This document shows positions 53,993-62,737 of a DNA stretch of 64,000 bases, piece by piece. Made by a program: the position numbers and the translations under genes. How positions within the stretch are numbered: position 1 is the first letter of the stretch; each line of letters begins with the position of its first letter. A model generated the notes under the pieces. That model was not told the origin of the DNA. It made no database searches and was given only the letters and a program-made list of their open reading frames with translations. This DNA comes from Marinobacter daqiaonensis (lineage in GTDB: Bacteria; Pseudomonadota; Gammaproteobacteria; Pseudomonadales; Oleiphilaceae), in the NCBI RefSeq assembly GCF_900115285.1, contig NZ_FOYW01000001.1, positions 1,213,616 through 1,277,615 of the forward strand, read 5' to 3'.

Positions 53993-55288
53993 ATGCTTGA
54001 AAAACTGTTCCAACTGCAGGCCCATGGCACCACCGTCAGGCGCGAAGTCATTGCGGGGATTACCACCTTCCTGACCATGGCCTACATCGTGGTGGTCAAC
54101 CCGTCCATCCTGTCCGCGACGGGCATGGACTTTGGCGCGGTGTTCGTGGCCACCTGTATCGCCGCGGTCATCGGCACCCTGATCATGGGTCTGTGGGCAA
54201 ACTACCCTATCGCCCTGGCCCCCGGCATGGGCCTGAACGCGTTCTTCTCGTTCACTGTCGTAGGCAGCATGGGTTACAGCTGGCAGGTTGCCCTGGGGGC
54301 CGTGTTCCTGTCGGGCTTCCTGTTCTTCCTGCTGAGCATTTTCAAGGTGCGGGAATGGATCATCAACAGCATTCCGCTGTCGTTACGGTTCGGCATCTCC
54401 GCCGGCATCGGTTTCTTCCTTGCCCTGATTGCCTTCAAGAACGCCGGCATCGTGGTGGACCACCCGGCGACCCTGGTGGGCCTGGGTGACATCAAGGCGG
54501 CCGAGAGCCTGCTGTTCTTTGCCGGTTTCGCGGTGATCTGCGCCCTCTCCTTCCGTCGCGTGACAGGCGCCGTGATGATCGGCATCCTTGCGATTACGGT
54601 GACCGCCATGCTCCTGGGTATGGTGGAATACAACGGACTGGTGTCAGCGCCCCCGAGCGTGGCACCCACCTTCCTGCAGATGGATGTCGCCGGCGCCCTG
54701 AATGTCGGCATGATTTCCGTGGTCTTCGCCTTCCTGTTCGTGGACCTTTTCGATACCTCCGGCACCCTGATCGGTGCCGCCCAGCGGGGCGGACTTCTGG
54801 ACAAGGACGGCAAGCTTCCTCGCCTGGGCCGGGCGCTGATGTCCGATTCCGTGGCCACCATGTCCGGTGCCGCCATGGGCACATCCACCACAACCAGCTA
54901 TATCGAGTCCACCGCGGGCATCACCGCCGGCGGACGCACCGGCCTTACTGCTGTGGTGGTGGCAATGCTGTTTCTGGCCTGCCTGCTGTTCTCGCCGATC
55001 GCCGCGGTGATTCCCCCCTACGCCACCGCCCCTGCGCTGCTCTATGTCGCGGTGCTGATGACCAGTGGCCTCAAGCTGATCGACTGGGATGACGTCACCG
55101 ATGCCGCCCCCGCGGTGGTGACCGCGCTGATGATGCCGCTGACCTTCTCGATCGCTCACGGCATTGCCATTGGCTTTGTCACTTACGCGGTACTCAAGGC
55201 CCTGAGCGGTCGCTGGTCGGACCTGAATATCAGCGTGGTGGTCATCGCCATTGTCTTCGTTCTCAAATTCATCTTCCTCGACGCCTGA
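53993..55288 (+). CDS. NCS2 purine permease, AzgA type
   Basis: 431 aa, about 12-14 membrane helices. The AzgA-type start RREVIAGITTFLTMAYIVVVNP (about 16-37), the conserved ALAPGMGLNAFFSF segment (about 76-89) and FLFVDLFDTSGTLIG (about 243-257) are clear. These are proton-coupled importers of adenine, guanine or hypoxanthine. apt follows 18 bases later, so import and phosphoribosylation of adenine are probably co-expressed, favouring adenine as substrate. Confidence 0.93.
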   Translation: MLEKLFQLQAHGTTVRREVIAGITTFLTMAYIVVVNPSILSATGMDFGAVFVATCIAAVIGTLIMGLWANYPIALAPGMGLNAFFSFTVVGSMGYSWQVALGAVFLSGFLFFLLSIFKVREWIINSIPLSLRFGISAGIGFFLALIAFKNAGIVVDHPATLVGLGDIKAAESLLFFAGFAVICALSFRRVTGAVMIGILAITVTAMLLGMVEYNGLVSAPPSVAPTFLQMDVAGALNVGMISVVFAFLFVDLFDTSGTLIGAAQRGGLLDKDGKLPRLGRALMSDSVATMSGAAMGTSTTTSYIESTAGITAGGRTGLTAVVVAMLFLACLLFSPIAAVIPPYATAPALLYVAVLMTSGLKLIDWDDVTDAAPAVVTALMMPLTFSIAHGIAIGFVTYAVLKALSGRWSDLNISVVVIAIVFVLKFIFLDA

Positions 55289-55306
55289 TCCGGCGCCGGA
55301 GCCCCT

Positions 55307-55849
55307 ATGGACTACTTTGCCGACAGCATCAAGAAAGCCATCCGCACCGTGCCGGACTGGCCCAAACCCGGTGTCGCGTTTCGGGACATCACCACCGTCC
55401 TTCAGGACCGGACCGCCTTCCGGAAACTAGTGGATGCGTTCGTGCACCGCTACCACGACCAGAAGATCGACGCCATTGCCGCCATTGATGCCCGCGGGTT
55501 CATTATCGGTTCGCCCCTGGCCTACGAGCTGAACGCCGGCCTGGTGCTGGTGCGCAAGAAGGGCAAGCTGCCCTTCGATACGCTGGTGGAGGACTATGAG
55601 CTGGAATACGGTACAGCTTCCGTTGAGCTGCACAAGGACGCCTTCCGTCCCGGCGACAAGGTGGTCCTGGTGGACGACCTGATCGCCACCGGCGGCACCA
55701 TGCTGGCGGCCAGCCGGCTTATCCGCCAGATCGGGGCGGAGATCGTCGAGGTGTCCGCCATGATCGACCTGCCGGACCTGGGCGGTTCAAGCAAACTCCG
55801 GGAGGAGGGCCTGAACGTCTATACTGTGTGCCAGTTTGACGGCGAGTAG
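55307..55849 (+). CDS. apt: Adenine phosphoribosyltransferase
   Basis: 180 aa. It converts adenine and PRPP to AMP in salvage. [14 protein letters not shown] (about 22-35), [15 protein letters not shown] (about 59-73), RKKGKLP and the PRPP loop [17 protein letters not shown] (about 120-136) are all present. The preceding purine permease gene provides a likely uptake partner. Confidence 0.97.
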   Translation: MDYFADSIKKAIRTVPDWPKPGVAFRDITTVLQDRTAFRKLVDAFVHRYHDQKIDAIAAIDARGFIIGSPLAYELNAGLVLVRKKGKLPFDTLVEDYELEYGTASVELHKDAFRPGDKVVLVDDLIATGGTMLAASRLIRQIGAEIVEVSAMIDLPDLGGSSKLREEGLNVYTVCQFDGE

Positions 55850-55891
55850 GATCCTCCTCGCCAAAACCGGAACTGACACGGGAGCGCAGAC

Positions 55892-56554
55892 ATGCCCTAT
55901 CAACACCGCTGGTACAATGACACCACCATCGACTGGCCTGTGGGCAAGGTGGTGTGTGTCGGTCGCAACTACGTAGCCCATGCCCGGGAACTGAACAACC
56001 CCGTACCCTCGCAGCCCCTGCTGTTCATGAAACCGGCCACCTCGGTGGTGGCCCTGGACGCCCCTCTGCTCCTGCCCTCAGGAACCGGCCCGGTCCACTA
56101 CGAAACCGAACTCGCGATCCTGATCGGCAAACCCCTGACCAGGGCCAACGGAACCCAGGCCAAAGAGGCCATCGCAGGCGTGGGCCTGGCCCTGGACCTG
56201 ACCCTGCGGGATCTGCAGACCCAGCTCAAGGCCGACGGCCACCCCTGGGAAAGGGCCAAGGCCTTCGACGGCGCCTGCCCCCTTTCTTCCTTTGTTCCTG
56301 TGTCTGACTTTGGCGATATCGCCGGTGCCGGTTTCTCCCTGACCATTGACGGCGAACTCCGCCAGAAAGGCAACACCGCCGACATGATCACGCCGGTGCT
56401 GCCGCTGATCATCCACATCAGTGAGACCTTCACGCTCCGGCCCGGGGACGTGGTGCTCACCGGTACGCCGGCTGGCGTCGGGGCTCTCGAGTCGGGCCAG
56501 AAGCTGCTTCTGAGTCTCGATGGTGGGCTTGAGGTGGAAACCAGCGTACAGTGA
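55892..56554 (+). CDS. Fumarylacetoacetate hydrolase family protein (YcgM/FAHD1-like)
   Basis: 220 aa, the single-domain form. VCVGRNYVAHARELNNPVP (about 21-39), FMKPATSV, HYETELAILIGK (about 69-80, with the metal-binding Glu residues), DLTLRDLQ (metal Asp) and VLTGTPAGVG (about 192-201) are the family motifs. Relatives act as acylpyruvases or oxaloacetate decarboxylases/tautomerases; the substrate here is not predictable. The kinase-like gene follows 50 bases later on the same strand. Confidence 0.92.
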   Translation: MPYQHRWYNDTTIDWPVGKVVCVGRNYVAHARELNNPVPSQPLLFMKPATSVVALDAPLLLPSGTGPVHYETELAILIGKPLTRANGTQAKEAIAGVGLALDLTLRDLQTQLKADGHPWERAKAFDGACPLSSFVPVSDFGDIAGAGFSLTIDGELRQKGNTADMITPVLPLIIHISETFTLRPGDVVLTGTPAGVGALESGQKLLLSLDGGLEVETSVQ

Positions 56555-56604
56555 GAGTTCCTCCGGCAGGAGGTCATTCTGATCCCGCTATACGTATTGG
56601 TGAT

Positions 56605-57930
56605 ATGTCAAAGAAACCTGTTACGTCCCGGCGCGGGCGGTTCCTCAAACTGGCTGGCATGACGGCTTCCGTGGCCGGACAATACGCTGGCCAGCGGGCC
56701 CGGCGCCTTGTCGGCCGCGAGTCAGAGGAGCAGCGCTCCAAACAGTACGCCCGCATGGCGGACGAAATCGTCGACACCCTCGGCGAGCTCAAGGGCGCGG
56801 TCATGAAGGTGGGCCAGGTGGCGTCCCAGACCCAGGACTTCCTGCCCAGGGAGTTCTCCGAAGCCCTCCAGCGTCTGCAGAAAGAAGCCCCGCCGATGCC
56901 CTTCGAGATCATCCGTCAGCAGGTGGAGGCGGAGCTGGGAGCGCCGGTTGACGCTTTGTTCGCCGACCTCCAGGAGCGGCCCTACGCCGCCGCTTCCATC
57001 GGCCAGGTCCACCGGGCCACGCTGAAAGATGGCCGCGAGGTGATCGTCAAGGTCCAGTATCCGGGGGTTGATGAATCCTGCGACTCGGATCTCAGGCAGC
57101 TGCGCATGACCCTCAAATTCGGCGGCCTGCTGCGCATGCCCAGGGAAAGCGCCGACCGCCTGTTCGAGGAAATCCGCGTCCGCCTGAAAGAGGAGCTGGA
57201 TTACAATAACGAAGCCAGCAACATCCGTCGCTTTCGCGCCTACCATGAGAAGCACCCCTGGGTTCGCATTCCGGAGGTGATTGACAGTCACTCCACCCGC
57301 CACGTGCTGACCATGGGACTGGAGGAAGGGGATCATCTGCAGCAGGTCGCCAATGACCCCGACCGCTACGACCAGGCCACCATCAACCTGCTGGGGGAGC
57401 GCCTCTTCATCACCATGGCGGATGAACTGTTCGACTTCCAGTGCATCCATGGCGACCCCCATGCCGGTAACTTTGCGTTCCGGCCGGACGGCATCATCGT
57501 CCTTTACGACTTTGGCTGCGTGAAGTCGCTGCGTCCCTCGGTGGTGGCAAGCTATCGTCAGGCGCTGATTGCCACGCTGGAGGAGGACTACGAGGCCCTC
57601 GACCGGCATCTCATCGATCTGGGGGCCCGGGTCGCGACCAAGCCGCCCATCCACGCCGACTACTACGCCATGTGGCGAAATCTTCTGATTCCTCCCTTCG
57701 CGGGCGAGACACCCTACGATTTTGGCGCGTCGGATATCCACAGGCAGATTGCCGCCCACACCCACACCGTCTTCCGCTATCTGGACCGGTTGCAGCCTGC
57801 GGTGGAGAGTATGTTCATCGACCGCATGGTGGCGGGGCATTACTGGATTCTGAAACAGATGGGAGTCCAGGCGGCCCTCGGGCCGCTGCTGGAGCATTAT
57901 CTTAAGGATGATGAAACCGGATCAGAGTGA
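56605..57930 (+). CDS. ABC1/UbiB-family atypical kinase-like protein
   Basis: 441 aa from the ATG at 56605. The N-terminal KGAVMKVGQVASQ (the KxGQ motif of ABC1 proteins, about 60-72), AAASIGQVHRATL (Ala-rich loop, about 130-142), VIVKVQYPG (ATP Lys), IHGDPHAGNF (catalytic region, about 287-296) and LYDFGCVK (metal Asp, about 305-312) define the family. UbiB/ADCK relatives support quinone synthesis through ATPase activity. The protein is shorter than UbiB and lacks its two C-terminal membrane helices, so it is a paralogue rather than UbiB itself. It overlaps the next convergent gene by nine bases. Confidence 0.9.
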   Translation: MSKKPVTSRRGRFLKLAGMTASVAGQYAGQRARRLVGRESEEQRSKQYARMADEIVDTLGELKGAVMKVGQVASQTQDFLPREFSEALQRLQKEAPPMPFEIIRQQVEAELGAPVDALFADLQERPYAAASIGQVHRATLKDGREVIVKVQYPGVDESCDSDLRQLRMTLKFGGLLRMPRESADRLFEEIRVRLKEELDYNNEASNIRRFRAYHEKHPWVRIPEVIDSHSTRHVLTMGLEEGDHLQQVANDPDRYDQATINLLGERLFITMADELFDFQCIHGDPHAGNFAFRPDGIIVLYDFGCVKSLRPSVVASYRQALIATLEEDYEALDRHLIDLGARVATKPPIHADYYAMWRNLLIPPFAGETPYDFGASDIHRQIAAHTHTVFRYLDRLQPAVESMFIDRMVAGHYWILKQMGVQAALGPLLEHYLKDDETGSE

Positions 57931-58458
57931 CCGGACGGTCGTCTCGACGTCACGGGCCTCAAGGAACTGCTTGGCGGCGTCCAGCTGTTCGCTGTCGGCG
58001 GCGTGGATAGCCACCACGTAGTCCCCCTTCCGAAGGGATGTCTCGGCGCTGGCCGCATAGGCGGTGTGATCCGGCCGTAGAGCGAGGATACCGCCAACTA
58101 TCAGGCCAATCATGGCGCCATAGGCCGGCATGGCGGCACCAGAGAAGAAAGGGTTGTCCGAGACCGTATTGACGCCAACAGCCGCCAGTATCAGGTAGAG
58201 CACGAAGCCGACCACCGCACCGATGACCGTCATCCAGACCAGGGAACGGACCAGCGTACGGCGGATGCCCCGGTTCTCGGGTTCCAGGGACGCGCCGGGG
58301 TTGCTCTGGTCCGGCGTGACAACATGAACCTGGCCCGAAGACAGGGTGGTGTTCTCGCAGAGCGCCTCGGCGAGCTCTTTCGCCTGCTTCTCACTGTCGC
58401 ATTTGGCCGCGAGCTTGTGATCGTGGCGTTCGCCGGAGAAAGGCACTGAGCTGTTCAT
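57922..58458 (-). CDS. Hypothetical protein with two membrane helices
   Basis: 178 aa, with GGAGGTAGCC-type ribosome site. Two hydrophobic segments (about 72-93 VWMTVIGAVVGFVLYLILAAV and 107-126 MPAYGAMIGLIVGGILAL) lie between an N-terminal ~65-residue domain and a C-terminal ~50-residue domain. Both soluble ends resemble small ferredoxin-like folds seen in stress or signalling proteins (KQAKELAEAL...; GDYVVAIHAADSEQLDAAKQFL). I do not recognise a named family. It stands alone between the kinase-like gene and the sirtuin gene. Confidence 0.7.
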   Translation of the reverse strand: MNSSVPFSGERHDHKLAAKCDSEKQAKELAEALCENTTLSSGQVHVVTPDQSNPGASLEPENRGIRRTLVRSLVWMTVIGAVVGFVLYLILAAVGVNTVSDNPFFSGAAMPAYGAMIGLIVGGILALRPDHTAYAASAETSLRKGDYVVAIHAADSEQLDAAKQFLEARDVETTVRSL

Positions 58459-58575
58459 GGCTACCTCCTTGAAGGTTCGCTGAAAAATACGCTCACCTTC
58501 GTTTACGATGACATTTCGAATGCGTTCATCGTCAGTGTAGCTGAAGAACCCGAATCATGAAGTCGAAGGACGAAG

Positions 58576-59262
58576 TCAGCGGGGGGAGGTCATTGCGGCA
58601 ACCCATTCGGGTACGCCGACGCTGGCGGGCTGGCGGATCACCCGTGCCCGTGACATGGTCGGTACCTCGCCAGGGTCAATGACGGTAATGGGTACGTCGA
58701 AATCCACCAGTTCCACCAGACCCGCCGCCGGATAGACCTGCAGTGAGGTCCCCACGATCAGCAGATGGTCTGCCTGGGGAACGATCTCGGCGGCTGTCTC
58801 GATCATCGGCACCGCTTCGCCGAACCAGACCACATGGGGGCGGAGCTGGCTGCCCTGCTCACAGGTATCCCCCAGATGGATTTCCCCGTAGCCATGCTCA
58901 TAGACCAGATCCGGCTCCCCGGAACTGCGGACCTTGACGAGTTCACCGTGGAGGTGCACCACCTCGCTGGAGCCCGCCCGCTCATGCAGGTCATCCACGT
59001 TCTGGGTGATGATCGTGACCCGGTAATTCCGCTCCAGCTCCGCAAGGGCATAGTGGGCCGGATTTGGGCGCACATCACCAAGCTGGCGCCGTCGCTGGTT
59101 GTAGAAATCCAGCACCAGCTCCGGGTTGCGGACAAAAGCCTCCGGTGTGGCCACCTCCTCAATGCTGTATTTCTCCCACAGCCCGCCGCTGTCGCGAAAG
59201 GTGGACAGGCCGCTTTCGGCGCTGATGCCGGCGCCGGTCAGCACAACCACATGGTCTTTCAT
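58576..59262 (-). CDS. cobB: SIR2-family NAD-dependent protein deacylase lacking the zinc cysteines
   Basis: 228 aa from the ATG at 59262, with GGGGGGAG upstream; the frame is open to 59493 but only antisense/overlapping the next gene. TGAGISAESGLSTFRDS (about 9-25), TQNVDDLHERAG (about 86-97) and catalytic His105 in LHGEL are intact. Tyr54 and Arg57 in FYNQR form the Y-x-x-R motif linked to desuccinylation/demalonylation. The usual four zinc cysteines are missing; only one Cys (134) remains in the segment between VRSSGEP and LRPHVVWFGE. It therefore must be stabilised without the zinc ribbon. It follows the D2HGDH-like gene by 29 bases. Confidence 0.92.
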   Translation of the reverse strand: MKDHVVVLTGAGISAESGLSTFRDSGGLWEKYSIEEVATPEAFVRNPELVLDFYNQRRRQLGDVRPNPAHYALAELERNYRVTIITQNVDDLHERAGSSEVVHLHGELVKVRSSGEPDLVYEHGYGEIHLGDTCEQGSQLRPHVVWFGEAVPMIETAAEIVPQADHLLIVGTSLQVYPAAGLVELVDFDVPITVIDPGEVPTMSRARVIRQPASVGVPEWVAAMTSPR

Positions 59263-59291
59263 CAGACTCCCCCCTTTTCGGACAATCACGG

Positions 59292-60686
59292 TCAAAGGTC
59301 GAAGATCTTGCCCGGGTTCATCACGCCATTGGGATCGAACACCTGCTTGATACCTCTGAGATAATCGATCTCCGCCGGGCTGCGGGTGTACTGCAGGTAG
59401 CCCTTCTTCACCAGGCCGACGCCATGCTCGGCGGAAATGCTGCCCCGGTGGCGCTGGACAATATCGAACACCCAGGTGTTCACCTGCTGGCACTTGTCGA
59501 AGAACTCCTCCTTCGCCATGGCCTCAGGCTTGAGGATGTTCAGGTGCAGGTTGCCATCACCGATGTGACCGAACCAGATGATCTCGAAATCCGGGTAATG
59601 CTCGGTGACCACCGCCTCGATCTCCCGCAGGAACGGCGGCACCTTCGATACCACCACGGAGATGTCATTCTTGTAGGGCGTGCGCGGCGCGATGGATTCG
59701 GAAATCCGTTCCCGCAGCTGCCACAGGTTCCGCGCCTGGGTCTCGCTCTGGCTGATCACGCCGTCCACTACCCAACCATTTTCAACGCATTGCTCGAACA
59801 GGTTCATGGCTTCGTCCATGACCTGATCGGAGACCGCCTCGAACTCCAGCAACGCATAGTAGGGCGCTTGGGTGTCGAAGGGCGCCTGCACGAGGCCATG
59901 GGCCAGCACATGCAGCATGGCCTGGTGGGAGAAGAACTCGTAGGCAGTCAGGTCGATGTGTTTCTGGAAGGTCTGCAACACATCCATGGTGTTGGTGAGA
60001 TCCGCAAGCCCCAGGACCATGACCGTGAGATTGGTGGGCTGGCGGGTCAGCTTCATGGTGGCTTCAGTGATGAAGCCCAGGGTACCCTCGGCGCCGATAA
60101 ACAGGTGGCGCAGGTCGTAACCGGTATTGTTCTTCTCCAGGTCCAGGTTCAGCTCCAGCACATCGCCCTTGCCGGTAACCACCGTCAGTCCGGAGACCCA
60201 GTCCCGGCTCATGCCGTAGCGGATCACCTTGATACCGCCGGCGTTGGTGGAGAGATTGCCACCGAGCTGGCTGGAGCCGGCGGAGGCAAAGTCCACCGGA
60301 TAATAAAGGCCATTTTCCTCGGCGAAAGCCTGAAGCTGCGCCGTTACGACGCCAGCCTGGCAGTGAACGGTGCGGTCGCTGGGGCTGAATTCCAAGATCC
60401 GGTTCATATTGTCGAACGCGATCACTACCTCGCCATTGGCCGCCACGGCCCCGGCGCTCAGCCCCGTCCTGCCGCCCGATGGCACCAGGGCTACCTGGTT
60501 GTCATTGGCGAACTTCACCACCGCCTGCACCTGGGCGGTACTCTTGGGCAAAACAATGGCCAGCGGCCTTGGGGCGAACTGCCTGGTCCAGTCCTTGCCG
60601 TAGGCCTCAAGGTCGGCCGGATCAGTCAAAACCCTGCCGTCATCCACCAGGGTTCTCAGGGTGGCGATGATCTGTTCTGGATTCAT
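59292..60686 (-). CDS. FAD-binding oxidoreductase, D-2-hydroxyglutarate dehydrogenase-like
   Basis: 464 aa from the ATG at 60686. The PCMH-type FAD domain has LVPSGGRTGLSAGAV (about 66-80), ASAGSSQLGGNLSTNAGG (about 134-151) and IGAEGTLGFITEATMKL (about 198-214). The C-terminal part has WFGHIGDGNLHLNI (about 374-387) with metal-binding His, and SAEHGVGLVKKGYL. This is the GlcD/D-lactate/D2HGDH group. The divergent neighbour is serA. In Pseudomonas a D2HGDH beside serA removes the D-2-hydroxyglutarate that SerA makes, so this is the likely role. The electron acceptor would be ETF or a quinone pool. Confidence 0.88.
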   Translation of the reverse strand: MNPEQIIATLRTLVDDGRVLTDPADLEAYGKDWTRQFAPRPLAIVLPKSTAQVQAVVKFANDNQVALVPSGGRTGLSAGAVAANGEVVIAFDNMNRILEFSPSDRTVHCQAGVVTAQLQAFAEENGLYYPVDFASAGSSQLGGNLSTNAGGIKVIRYGMSRDWVSGLTVVTGKGDVLELNLDLEKNNTGYDLRHLFIGAEGTLGFITEATMKLTRQPTNLTVMVLGLADLTNTMDVLQTFQKHIDLTAYEFFSHQAMLHVLAHGLVQAPFDTQAPYYALLEFEAVSDQVMDEAMNLFEQCVENGWVVDGVISQSETQARNLWQLRERISESIAPRTPYKNDISVVVSKVPPFLREIEAVVTEHYPDFEIIWFGHIGDGNLHLNILKPEAMAKEEFFDKCQQVNTWVFDIVQRHRGSISAEHGVGLVKKGYLQYTRSPAEIDYLRGIKQVFDPNGVMNPGKIFDL

Positions 60687-60911
60687 GGGTGTGCAGTCTC
60701 TCGGAATGTTGACCCCGGCACGCATTCATGGTGATTCAGGTGAACAGGCCGGCTGTGAAAATCTGCCGTTATGGTATCATACCGCCCCTATTCTGTGAGC
60801 CCGCGCCAGGTACCTGCAAGGGAAGGCAAGGGCCACAGGTATTTTCTGGTCCAGGGAGCCCGGATAATCCGGTGCTTCGTACCACGCAATAGAAGGTCTG
60901 GAAGCTTACCC

Positions 60912-62141
60912 ATGTCAGAAACGTCTCTTGAAAAGAGCAAGATCCGCATCCTGCTGCTGGAAGGGGTTCACCAGTCTGCACTGGATAACCTCAATGCAGC
61001 GGGTTACACCAACATTGAGTACCTGACCCACTCCCTCGGAGAGGAAGAGCTGATCGAGAAGATCGCCGACGTTCACTTCATCGGCATCCGCTCCCGCACC
61101 CAGCTCACCGGGAAGGTATTCGAGGCCGCCAGGAAACTGGTGGCGGTGGGCTGTTTCTGCATCGGAACCAACCAGGTTGACCTCCAGGCGGCCACCCGTC
61201 GCGGTGTCGCCGTCTTCAATGCACCCTTTTCCAACACCCGCAGTGTCGCCGAGCTGGTCCTGGCCCAGGCCATCCTTCTGCTGCGGGGTGTGCCGGAGAA
61301 GAACGCCAAGGCCCACCGCGGCGAATGGCTCAAGTCCGCCAAGAACAGCTATGAGATCCGGGGCAAGAAACTGGGCATCATCGGTTACGGCAACATCGGC
61401 ACCCAGTTCTCGGTGCTTGCCGAATCCCTGGGCATGGACGTTTACTTCTACGATGTGGTCTCCAAGCTGTCCATCGGCAACGCCAGGCAGGTGGGCTCTC
61501 TCAAAGAGCTGCTCAACATGGCTGACGTGGTGAGCCTGCACGTGCCGGAAACCCCGGCCACCAAGTACATGTTCGGGCCCGATCAGTTCGCCCAGATGAA
61601 GCCCGGCAGCATCCTGATGAACGCCTCCCGGGGCACCGTGGTGGATATCGACGCCCTGGCCGAGGCCCTCAGCAGCGGCAAGCTTCTGGGTGCGGCCATC
61701 GACGTCTTCCCGGTGGAGCCCAAGTCCAACGACGAGGAGTTCGTGTCGCCACTGCGGCAGTTCGACAATGTGATCCTGACCCCCCATGTGGGTGGTTCCA
61801 CCATCGAGGCCCAGGAAAACATTGGCCGGGAGGTAGCGGAGAAGCTGGCCATGTACAGCGACAATGGCACCTCCGTATCGTCCGTGAACTTCCCGGAGGT
61901 GGCCCTGCCCTCCCATCCGAACCAGCACCGCCTGCTGCACATTCACGAGAACGTGCCGGGGGTGATGTCCGAGATCAACCAGGTGTTCTCCGAAAACGGC
62001 ATCAACGTCTGCGGCCAGTACCTCCAGACCAAGGAGGAAATCGGCTACGTGGTGATCGACGTGGACAAGGCCTACGGCGAACTGGCCCTTGAAAAGCTGC
62101 GCAAGGTCAAGGGCACCATTCGCTGCCGCGTACTGTTCTGA
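60912..62141 (+). CDS. serA: D-3-phosphoglycerate dehydrogenase
   Basis: 409 aa from the ATG at 60912; the frame is open to 60771 without family likeness. It is the first enzyme of serine synthesis, also able to reduce 2-oxoglutarate to D-2-hydroxyglutarate. IGYGNIGTQFS (NAD site, about 157-167), NASRGTVVD, VFPVEPKSNDEEF and TPHVGGSTIEAQENIG (catalytic His, about 291-306) are present. The C-terminal ACT domain (about 340-409, HENVPGVMSEINQVFSENGINV) provides serine feedback. It is divergent from the D2HGDH-like gene, with a 225-base shared control region containing GGTATCATACC near 60772. Confidence 0.97.
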   Translation: MSETSLEKSKIRILLLEGVHQSALDNLNAAGYTNIEYLTHSLGEEELIEKIADVHFIGIRSRTQLTGKVFEAARKLVAVGCFCIGTNQVDLQAATRRGVAVFNAPFSNTRSVAELVLAQAILLLRGVPEKNAKAHRGEWLKSAKNSYEIRGKKLGIIGYGNIGTQFSVLAESLGMDVYFYDVVSKLSIGNARQVGSLKELLNMADVVSLHVPETPATKYMFGPDQFAQMKPGSILMNASRGTVVDIDALAEALSSGKLLGAAIDVFPVEPKSNDEEFVSPLRQFDNVILTPHVGGSTIEAQENIGREVAEKLAMYSDNGTSVSSVNFPEVALPSHPNQHRLLHIHENVPGVMSEINQVFSENGINVCGQYLQTKEEIGYVVIDVDKAYGELALEKLRKVKGTIRCRVLF

Positions 62142-62162
62142 GGTCCCATGACCTCTGTCTGG

Positions 62163-62188
62163 AACCGGGGCCCTGCCCCGGTTTTTTT
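62163..62188 (+). terminator. Rho-independent terminator of serA
   Basis: AACCGGGGC-CCT-GCCCCGGTT followed by a T-run, 22 bases after the serA stop codon. Confidence 0.92.
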
Positions 62189-62330
62189 ATGCCCACAAAC
62201 AGCACCCTGCGGATGCCGTTATCAGGGGCGGCCCCTTGAGATCCCTTTTTGGCACCCAAATACCTGCTATAAGTTAATACAGGTTCCTGATGAACTGATC
62301 ATTCACTCAAGTGGAAAACAGGAGTTCACG

Positions 62331-62630
62331 ATGTCGCTGAAAGACAGTCTTATGAAGAAGATCGAGACACAGTCCGAATACTGGAGCAAGAAGATCGAAC
62401 AGATCCGGGCCGATGCCGAAGCCAAGAAGGCGGAGGCCAAAGACCAACAGGCCGAGGCTGAGATCGAGCAGAAAGCCACGCAGCAGTTGCAGGGACTTGA
62501 AAGGCAAGTGAAGGAGGCGAAATCCCGGCTTCAGGAGTTACAGGAAGCCGGCGAGGAACGCGCCGACGAAATGAAAGATGACGTTGAGAGCTGGCTGGCC
62601 CGCAACAGGAATAAGGAATCTGGCTCCTGA
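62331..62630 (+). CDS. Small charged coiled-coil protein
   Basis: 99 aa with an AACAGGAG site before the ATG at 62331; the frame is open to 62148 but that part crosses the serA terminator. Nearly the whole chain is a single amphipathic helix rich in Lys, Glu, Gln and Ala (about 10-90), with no membrane segment or cysteine. A CTATAAG box at 62267-62273 could be the -10 of its promoter. I do not recognise a family; a scaffold or stress role would be guesswork. It ends in the 62681 terminator. Confidence 0.75.
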   Translation: MSLKDSLMKKIETQSEYWSKKIEQIRADAEAKKAEAKDQQAEAEIEQKATQQLQGLERQVKEAKSRLQELQEAGEERADEMKDDVESWLARNRNKESGS

Positions 62631-62680
62631 GACCGATCGTGTTGATGGAAGCACGAACCACAAACGAACCATAATGATAT

Positions 62681-62717
62681 AAAAAAGGCCTGCCGCTATC
62701 AGCGGCAGGCCTTTTTT
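62681..62717. terminator. Bidirectional terminator between the coiled-coil and OmpA-type genes
   Basis: AAAAAAGGCCTGCCGCT and AGCGGCAGGCCTTTTTT form a 17-pair inverted repeat with a three-base loop, with A and T runs at its ends. It can serve both convergent genes. Confidence 0.95.
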
Positions 62718-62737
62718 CTGGTCCGGATTCAGACAGA

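Noticed and set aside
62250..62273. Sigma-54 promoter (TGGCAC ... TGCT) before the coiled-coil gene
   Set aside because: The GG and GC elements are 13 bases apart instead of the required 10.
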